Below are positions 30,230-37,267 of a stretch of 37,267 bases of DNA, in pieces. The translations under genes and the position numbers were made by a program. The notes below the pieces were generated by a model. The model ran no database searches. It was not told where the DNA came from and saw only the letters and a program-made list of their open reading frames with translations. Every line of letters starts with the position of its first letter. Position 1 is the stretch's first letter. Source of the stretch: Endothia cerciana (Eukaryota > Ascomycota > Sordariomycetes > Diaporthales > Cryphonectriaceae); assembly GCA_026119935.1 (NCBI GenBank), contig JALRMH010000095.1, forward strand, positions 1 to 37,267, in the 5' to 3' direction.

Positions 30230-31250
30230 ATAGCTCTAAGAACCCTCTCTTCGTCCTTATGCAGCGCACAGCTAACCTTAAAGGAACTAGTTTAATAAGT
30301 AATCTAGCTCACTCAGCACATTAAACAACTTCAGCTGCACTAATAGCAGCAGAAAGATATTATTCAAGCCTAGCAAGCTTAAGTTTAATATAGCACCTAA
30401 GCCCTTACTGTTATTAATAATAAAAGCTATAAAATAAATAAGCTAGCTATATATAATAGCACTTAGAAACTCCTTTAAAGATATTTTACTTACTATAAGG
30501 CTTACTTCTTATAGAATGCCTTTTAATTTATTATAGAATTAGAGAAGGTTATCCTCGCTAGAACTCGCTTTAAGAAGGACGCTTTTATCTAATATAAACC
30601 TTCTCTCTACAACTATCTAGAACACACTAACAACTCTAACGCATATGCTAAAAGCACTAAGGAAATGTTCAACTCTTTTGCAGGCTTCGAGAAAGCTTTT
30701 AAGGAAACCTTTAGTAACTTTAATAAGGAACACACGACAGCTTAATAGTTGATAGACTTTAAACAAACTAAATCAGCATCAGCTTATATAGTTAGGTTTA
30801 AACAACTTGCAGCACAACTCTTATAAGAAGATAAAAACCTTATAGAACACTACTATAAAGAACTTAAAGATAAGGTTAAAGACGAAATCTCTAAGCAAGA
30901 TTAGCTAGAAGACTTTATAATATTTATAAATATAGCTATCAGGATTAATAACTATCTCTATAAATAACAAATAAAGAAATTTAAAAAGAGAGGAAGCTAA
31001 TTAATATAGCGCTTACTGCTTAATATTAATAAGAAGTTTTAACCTAAGAATTAAAGTAGAACCTAGCGCTAGAGTATAATATAAAGCAGGAGCATTTATA
31101 CTAGATTAATAAAACTAGATATAGTAAACTATTAGTTTATAAAAAGACTAAATAGTAGTATAAAATACTTTAATTATAAGAAGTATAAGCACTTTATAAG
31201 AGAATATAAATAACTTAAAAAGTTATAATAATAACTAATTTAAAAAGGAT
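30230..31250 (+). pseudogene. Element C gag
   Basis: The start codon is ATA at 30230, aligned with B's ATG and followed by A-L-R-T-L-S-S-S-L. The frame is recognisable through LYNSTQKLL-type, KVILARTRFKKDAFI and EMFNSFAGFEKAFKETFSN segments. The CCHC knuckle at 31166-31207 keeps its His (YKHFIRE) but all three Cys are Tyr. Stops are TAA/TAG. This gives the most complete plus-strand gag of the A/B group in the window. Confidence 0.87.
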
Positions 31251-34200
31251 AATAAGTAAATATTCTTTAATAATAGGAACTTAATTATCTAAGTAAAAAT
31301 ATTTTATTAGAGTAAGTATTAAACTTTATTAGCAATTATAGACGCTTTAACTAGATGTTCTACTATAATAATAGATACTTAATATACTTTTTAATAAAAG
31401 AAGGCTTAAGATAGTTCTCTAAAGTACTAAAGAAGGTATAATAACTAGTAATAGGCAGAAAAGTTTAATTTATAATATAGTCTTAGATAATAGTAACTCA
31501 GACTATTCTAATACTTTTGAAAAGGAGCTTGAAAAGAAAATTCAAGAACTTAGAGATAAAGATCTAGAGCTATACCTAATAGCTTATTATAAAGAGCGCT
31601 TCTTATTTTAAGTAGTTATATAAACTATAAGAGAGGAAACTCTTTAAGATTAATAACTTGACAAATTGCTAAAACTTATTACTCTTAAGACAGAGGATAA
31701 CGATATTATAAATAAAGAAAAAACTTATAGATAAGATTTAGATTAAGGATAAACTACTTTAAAATCGAAAATCGAGTATATAATATATAGACTTAATCTT
31801 AAGAACCTCTTTACTATAGTACTTATCTAGAATATTAATGCTAAATAGCTAAAAGACTTTAGAATCAGCTTAATTTATAGAAACTATTATAAACTTATAT
31901 AGATTTTATATATATATTATAGCTGCAGGATATACTTTATAGAGAAGGTGAAATACAAATAGTTCTTAATTAAAGAATAAAGCTAAATTATCTAAGTAGT
32001 CGAGGAACTCTATTTATAATTTAGAGAAGTTCTTAATAGAAAATATAATAATGCTTATATTAAATTACTAGATAATTATCCTAGAAAATATATTGATAAT
32101 AAAGTCAGATAGTAGTAGTATAAGATAACTAACTGCATTATTTATATTTATAATAAGGTTTAGGACTAGTATAAATACTAAGACGATAAAGAACGATGCA
32201 AGCATAGCTAATAGCAGATTAGAAGGCTAGCTTAAAAAGCAGCTTATAAAACAAAGGAATCTCTAAAAAGAAAGGATCGCTTATAATAAAACTATAGATA
32301 ATCAAAGCTTAAAAGTCTTTATATACTGCAGAAAAGAACTATATATATATAAAACTAGATGCTTATATTAGCAGGAAAAAATATAGCGCATTATTAGATA
32401 ATAGCGCTTAAAGAAACTTTATTCTTATTAATAATTATTAATAAAGCACAACTATAATAATATTAAAAGAAAAAACCTTATCAACTTAGTATTATAAAAG
32501 AACAACTAGTTATATATAACTAAAGTATAATTAATAAGAAGACTAATTATTTACTTATTTTAATCTAGAGATATATAACCTTTATTATATTAGATATTAC
32601 AGATATAGTATATTATAAACTAATTATAAGACTTTCTTAGCTTAAGGAGTATAATCTTTAAATCGATTAGACTACTAGCTAAATCTCTTAGAAATAAGCT
32701 GTACTTATAGAGAAGGTTGCAATCAAGAACGAAAGATCGGATTCAGTCACTAAGAAGCACTTAAGAAAGAAGGCTTTAAACAAACCTACGAATACCTCTA
32801 AATTAGCAGAGCTAATAGCTTATAGAGAAGAATCTAATAATAACGAACTTAAAAAAGTGCTAGAGCATTAGCAGATCAGCATAATAATAAGTACGCGCAA
32901 GCCTAGAGATACTCAGCTTGATTTAGAGCAATAGTAGAAATATAAACTCTAAAATTATAAAGAAATTCTATAACTAAAGCTCTCAGATATTAATAAGAAA
33001 CACAGGAAGAAAAAACTGTCTTTAAATAAAAATACTTAATAGTACTTATTATTCCTCTAAGTAGCAGAAACAGAAAATAACAGACTAATACTATTATTCG
33101 CTAGAATATTATAAGAGTACTATGAATTTATAAAGCTGTTTTAAAGCAAGTTAAATACAGAACTTCTAGAATATAGCTTATATAATTATAAGATACTACT
33201 TAAAGAAGGAACTCAGCTATAGTTTTTCCTTATTTATAGACTTGATAAAGCAAGGCTAAAAGGTACTTAAAGAGTACTTCGACGAGAACTTTAAAAGAGG
33301 ATATATTAGACTATCCTGATTGCTAGTAAGATACCTAATCTTATTTATACTAAAGAAAAATAGAAAGCTTAGGCTCTATATAGACTATAGACAGCTTAAT
33401 AATATTATTAAGAAGAATTAATATCCTTTGCTATTATTTAAGGAAATCAAAGATTGACTGCAAGGCGTATAATAGTTTATAGCGCTCGACTTTAAAGAAG
33501 GTTATTATTATATTTATATTAAAGAAGAAGAATAGAAAATAGTATTTCGAACACGCTATAAATACTATAAATACTTAGTTATACTTTTCGGACTAATTAA
33601 TATATTAGCATCCTTTCAGAAAATAATTAACTACATCTTCTGCGAATTCCTTGACATTATATGCATTGTTTACCTTAATAATATCTTTATCTATTCTAAA
33701 ACCTTTGAAGAATATAAACAATATATACGATAAATCTTCTAGATGCTCTAAAATATATACTTTTTAATAGAATTAACTAAAAGCTACTTTTATATTCAGA
33801 AAGTCGACTACCTTAGATATATAATTAAACCTAGATATATTAGAATGCAAAAAAACAAAATATAAGCAGTTAAAGACTAGCTTATACTTAAAAATATTAA
33901 AGATATTAGAGCATTTCTTAAATATATTAACTTCTACTAATAATTCATTAGTAAATATAGCGAAATCGCACGACTATTTATAAATTTTATAAAAAAGGAC
34001 TTATCCTTCTAATAAGATAAGGAAGAAAACCAGGCCTTCGAGACTATTAGAGAACTAGTTACTTAAGATCTGATTTTAAAAGAATCAAACTTTTAGAAAG
34101 AATATAAGCTGTATACTGACTTATCAAATTATGCGCTTAGTGCAGAACTTAATTAACGAGATAACTAAAGATGACTATAGATAATCGCTAACTTTTCGAA

Positions 34201-35850
34201 GAAACTAAACAGACTAGAGTTATAGTACAGAATATTAAATAAAGAACTTATAGCTATAGTAAAAGTATTTAAAGAATAAGAATACTATTTTATAAGTGTT
34301 AAATATATAATTAAAGTGTTTTCAGATTATAAAAACTTCACTATATTTATAATAATAAAAAACTTTAATAGATAATAAGTGAGATAGGCAGAATACCTAT
34401 CCTAGTTTGATTTGAAAATTACTTATATTTAAGATAAAGATAATACTAGAGCTAACGCTTTTAGCAGGAGAGTAGATTACTAGAATAAAATTAAAGAAGA
34501 AATCTAAGATATCTTCGCAATCAATAAGGAAGGAGACCTTATTAATATATATAAAGAACTTGCAGTAACTTTTAAAATAAAATTATAAAATAAAGACTCT
34601 GAATAAATAACTTAAACAGAACAAGATGAATATATTAGAGATATATATAGTGTTTTAATATATAAATATTAAGAAATCAGAGCTACTTATAAACAAATTA
34701 AAAGATACTAGAACTTACTAGGCTTTAGAAAAAGGATTAAAGACATCTTATAATAATATAATAATTATAAAAAGAATAAAGCAGAAAGATATAAGCTCTA
34801 TAAACTACTATAACCTTTATTAGTACTTATAGCTATTTAGTAATTAATTAGCTTAGACTTTATTATTAAGCTACTCTTTTTATAAAAATCCTTAACTAAA
34901 GTATAGTATAATAATATTCTAATAGTAGTTTATAGACTAAGTAAGTACGCTTACTTTCTCCTTTATAAAGAAAGCAGTATAGTAAAAGAACTTATATATA
35001 TATTTCTCAGAATGATTATTGCTGACTATAGTATACTAGAAGAAGTGATCTCTAATAGAGATAGAAAATTCAACTTAAGGTTTTAGACTTTACTTATAAA
35101 GCAACTCAGAATATAATATAGAATATCTACAGCATTCTATCTTCAGACAGATAGATAGATAGAAAGAACGAACTAAATCGTCAAATAGTACCTTCGATAT
35201 TATATTAACTAAAAACAGGACAACTAGGTTAACTTATTACTCCTTATATAATTTGCTTATAATAGCGTAGATATAAGTATAATAAAGAAATTACTATTCT
35301 ATATACTTTATAGATATAATCTTATAGTTTATTATAAAGTACTGCTAAAAGTAGATATAAAAGTAGTAAATAAAAGAGTTAAGAGAATTAGGAAAACCTA
35401 GGAAAAACTCTAGTCAGAACTATAATATATTCAAAAATAAATAATATACTATACAAATACTAAAAGGATTAAGAAACTAATCCTATAAGAGGGAGATAAG
35501 GTCTACCTTCTCTATAAAAACATCAAAACGACTAGGCCTAGCAGCAAGCTTGACTATAAGAAACTAAGACCTTTTAAAATTTTGCAACAAATCTCCCTAA
35601 TCAACTACAAACTCGCATTACCTTACAGAATAAGGATACACCTAGTTTTCTACATTTTATTATTAAAACCAGCAGCATAAGAAATACTAACAGATAATAT
35701 ATTAGAAGTCGAAAATAATAAACTAGAATATAAAGTAAAAAGGATTCTTAAATATAAAGGAATAAATACTATATAGGAATACTTTATTAAATAAAAAGAA
35801 TACTCTAATAGCGAAAATATATAAAAACTACTAGAGAACCTCTATTATAA
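31251..35850 (+). pseudogene. Element C pol (protease, RT, RNase H, integrase, chromodomain)
   Basis: Order: spacer; protease at about 32340-32660 with ALLDNSA..NFIL (LDSGA decayed); RT at about 33330-33980 with YLNN for YxDD (33671-33682); RNase H at about 34090-34440; integrase at about 34740-35600 with SLDFIIKL, VISNRDRKF and a QTERTN-equivalent segment; integrase C-terminal part (TTRPSSKLDYKKLRPF); chromodomain-like YKVKRILKYKG..EYFIK at about 35715-35840. No nested insertion interrupts it, so it serves as reference for A and B. It is inactive through many TAA/TAG stops. Confidence 0.9.
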
Positions 35851-35888
35851 TTAAAAACTCAGCTAATACTATTAAAGAAACAAACTAG

Positions 35889-36512
35889 TTAAAATAAAAA
35901 ACTACTAGCAGCAGAACTAATTGCATCTGCTAACCCTTTAAACTATACTTCTTTAGCTAGAAAACTAGACTAATCTACTATAGAATTTCTTATATCTATA
36001 GAATTCTAGTTAAAACCTTTAAAAGAAGGATCTCTAGCTACTATAGCTGACTCCTCAGAAACTACAGCCTGCACTTGAGCAGCAGCAAGAGCGCGCTTCT
36101 CCTTAGCCTCCTTCTACTTAAGCTCCTCTATGCTTAAAAGATTATAGCAAACCGCTTTCATTATTTTCTTAAACTATATACGCTTCTACTTGCGTAAGCG
36201 CTTAACCTCAGCAGCAGCATTGCAAAGATAGTTTTCAGCGCTTTTTAACTAGTCCTTTAGGCGCTGATGCTGGACACTAATCCGACGAATCTCTGCAGAA
36301 CTCAAACCCTGAACATTATATCTCGAGCGACCTAAGCGAACACACTCTACACAACAAGTAGAATCGTCGACAAAAACCTAGCACGATTAGATGCTACAGC
36401 CTTTGTAAAAGGAACAGGAAGGCATAACGACAGTGTTCTAAAGAATAATAAAGAGAAGACTATTCTTTTATTTTATCTTTTCAGAATGCGTTTTATTAAC
36501 TCTATTTAATAT
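35889..36512 (-). pseudogene. Element C antisense accessory ORF (CxxC/coiled-coil protein)
   Basis: The third copy of the gene at 7461-8075, again opposite to pol. The inner ATG (36425-36423, MPSCSFYKG) is intact and the stop is TAA 35891-35889, 179 codons apart. An upstream in-frame ATA at 36512 matches B's first ATG. The N-terminus has CSFY (second Cys lost), SC, CCVECVRLGRSR; then a coiled coil (SVQHQRLKD, AAAEVKRLRK, IEELK, KEAKEKRALAAAQVQAVV); then the block shared with B: ARDPSFKGFN, NSIDIRNSIVD, SSFLF. Only a handful of stops occur in about 200 codons. Coil and Cys spacing are kept while most other residues differ from B and A. Function unknown. Confidence 0.8.
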
Positions 36513-36605
36513 AACGAATTAAGAAGGCGTAAACAAATAAATAAAGAATACTAGGAAAAACTTACAAAAGATCATTAAGGACAATAATCAATAAGAAGGA
36601 GATGA

Positions 36606-37080
36606 TGTTATAACTTATCTAATATGCAGGTCACGACGACAGGTGTAGCAACAAGCTACCTAGAGTAGACCTTTTAGAACAATAGAAGTTTAACACTTGT
36701 CCTCAGCAGACGCAAACTATAATTATATAACCTAGGGTTAGAGTTATTAGTTTAGCTAATCAGAATAAATAGCTTAGAATATCAGCTATCTAGAGATATC
36801 CGGATAGCTTAGATATATTACTATCTAACTTATCTACACTAAAGAACAGAATATATAGGAACAGGTATTTCTTACAGTCAGATAGATCTTATTAATGCTC
36901 TTTAGTCGTCAATTTAAGTTCTAAGTACATATATACTTAGAAGCCTTAAAGGCAGTAAACACTTGCACATGTTACTTAGTGTATTTCTGTATTTATAGGT
37001 TTCTACTTTAACACTGCTCTTATTAGTATAAACCTAATTAGTACTTAAAGAATCTCCGGATTACTGCAGTGCTTATTATA
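36606..37080 (+). repeat. Element C 3' LTR (475 bp, E-type)
   Basis: TGTTATAACTT to GTGCTTATTATA, matching the LTR at 26686 rather than C's own 5' LTR. It has CCTAGGGTTAGAGTTA (about 36731-36746), GATAGCT/AGCTATC units, and an R segment AGTCGTCAAT that preserves the proposed self-priming sequence. TATTA follows, not the CTAGC seen before the 5' LTR. Confidence 0.9.
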
Positions 37081-37267
37081 TATTAACTATTTTTAAAAAA
37101 TAGCTTGTGCACTATTAACGCTGCTAGCAGATTATTATTATAATATATTTTTAAATATAAAAACCCTTATTTATTATAAATATTTATTATTTTAAAAACT
37201 ATTAAAATAAAATATAATTTAATATTTAAATTAATAATTAAAAAGTATTAATAAAATTTATTTACTA
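37081..37267. other. X-type LTR scrap and AT-rich tail
   Basis: 37101-37150 matches, inverted, the start of the X-group LTR at 25787 (GCTGCTAGCAGA, TTATTATAATA). From about 37150 the sequence is very AT-rich and shares TTAAATTAATAATTAAAAAG with 26318-26340. No gene. Confidence 0.55.

Noticed and set aside
1..37267. CRISPR array, bacterial operon, rRNA or secondary-metabolite gene cluster
   Set aside because: No regularly spaced repeats, no ribosomal RNA motifs and no conserved host enzyme frame were seen on either strand.

Overview
This window looks like a transposon-filled, AT-rich compartment of a filamentous ascomycete (Pezizomycotina) genome that has gone through repeat-induced point mutation (RIP). 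I see no intact host gene. Nearly all of it is LTR retrotransposon in layers. In almost every reading frame CAA/CAG and TGG codons have become TAA/TAG, catalytic aspartates have become Asn, zinc-binding Cys have become Tyr, and CpA/TpG has drifted to TpA. The recognisable elements are Ty3/Gypsy chromoviruses: gag with a CCHC knuckle, aspartic protease, reverse transcriptase, RNase H, integrase and a C-terminal chromodomain.

Layout. 1-20894 is a three-level nest. Element A (+ strand, 5' end lost) is split at 2784/16983 by element X (2785-16982, minus strand, 223-bp LTRs, 5-bp target duplication GCAGG). X is itself split at 6902/14360 by element B (6903-14359, minus strand, 467-bp LTRs, duplication CTTAG). 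20895-24667 is a heavily mutated stretch with at least four unrecognised relic coding segments, one carrying an AT-hook-like KRGRPR. 24668-28025 is a scrap-yard of short repeats: a third LTR-like family (G) in inverted orientation, a 3' fragment of an X relative, and two strikingly GC-rich, nearly unmutated solo LTRs (26438-26660 with AATAT duplication; 27131-27587 with CAAAT duplication). 28026-37267 holds a truncated relative of A (D), then a gag-pol element C whose two LTRs belong to different subfamilies.

The feature that stands out is a second gene in every element whose 3' end is present. It sits between the chromodomain end of pol and the 3' LTR and runs on the opposite strand to gag-pol. 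In the A/B/C group it encodes a protein of about 175-205 residues with a CxxC...C...CxxC...C N-terminus, a charged coiled coil and, in B and C, a conserved C-terminus. In the X group it encodes a different Cys-rich protein. It diverges between subfamilies, and so does a block of short direct and inverted motifs in each LTR's U3. This pairing recalls transposon-encoded anti-silencing factors that bind subfamily-specific motif arrays, but the link is my inference.

Other recurring structure: 9-nt complementarity between the LTR interior and the bases just inside the 5' LTR in both X and B (suggesting Tf1/sushi-type self-priming), a 206-bp repeat present three times with no length change, a tRNA-derived relic inside A, and a conserved palindrome beside the X-group 3' LTR. 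Positions of domains inside decayed genes are approximate.
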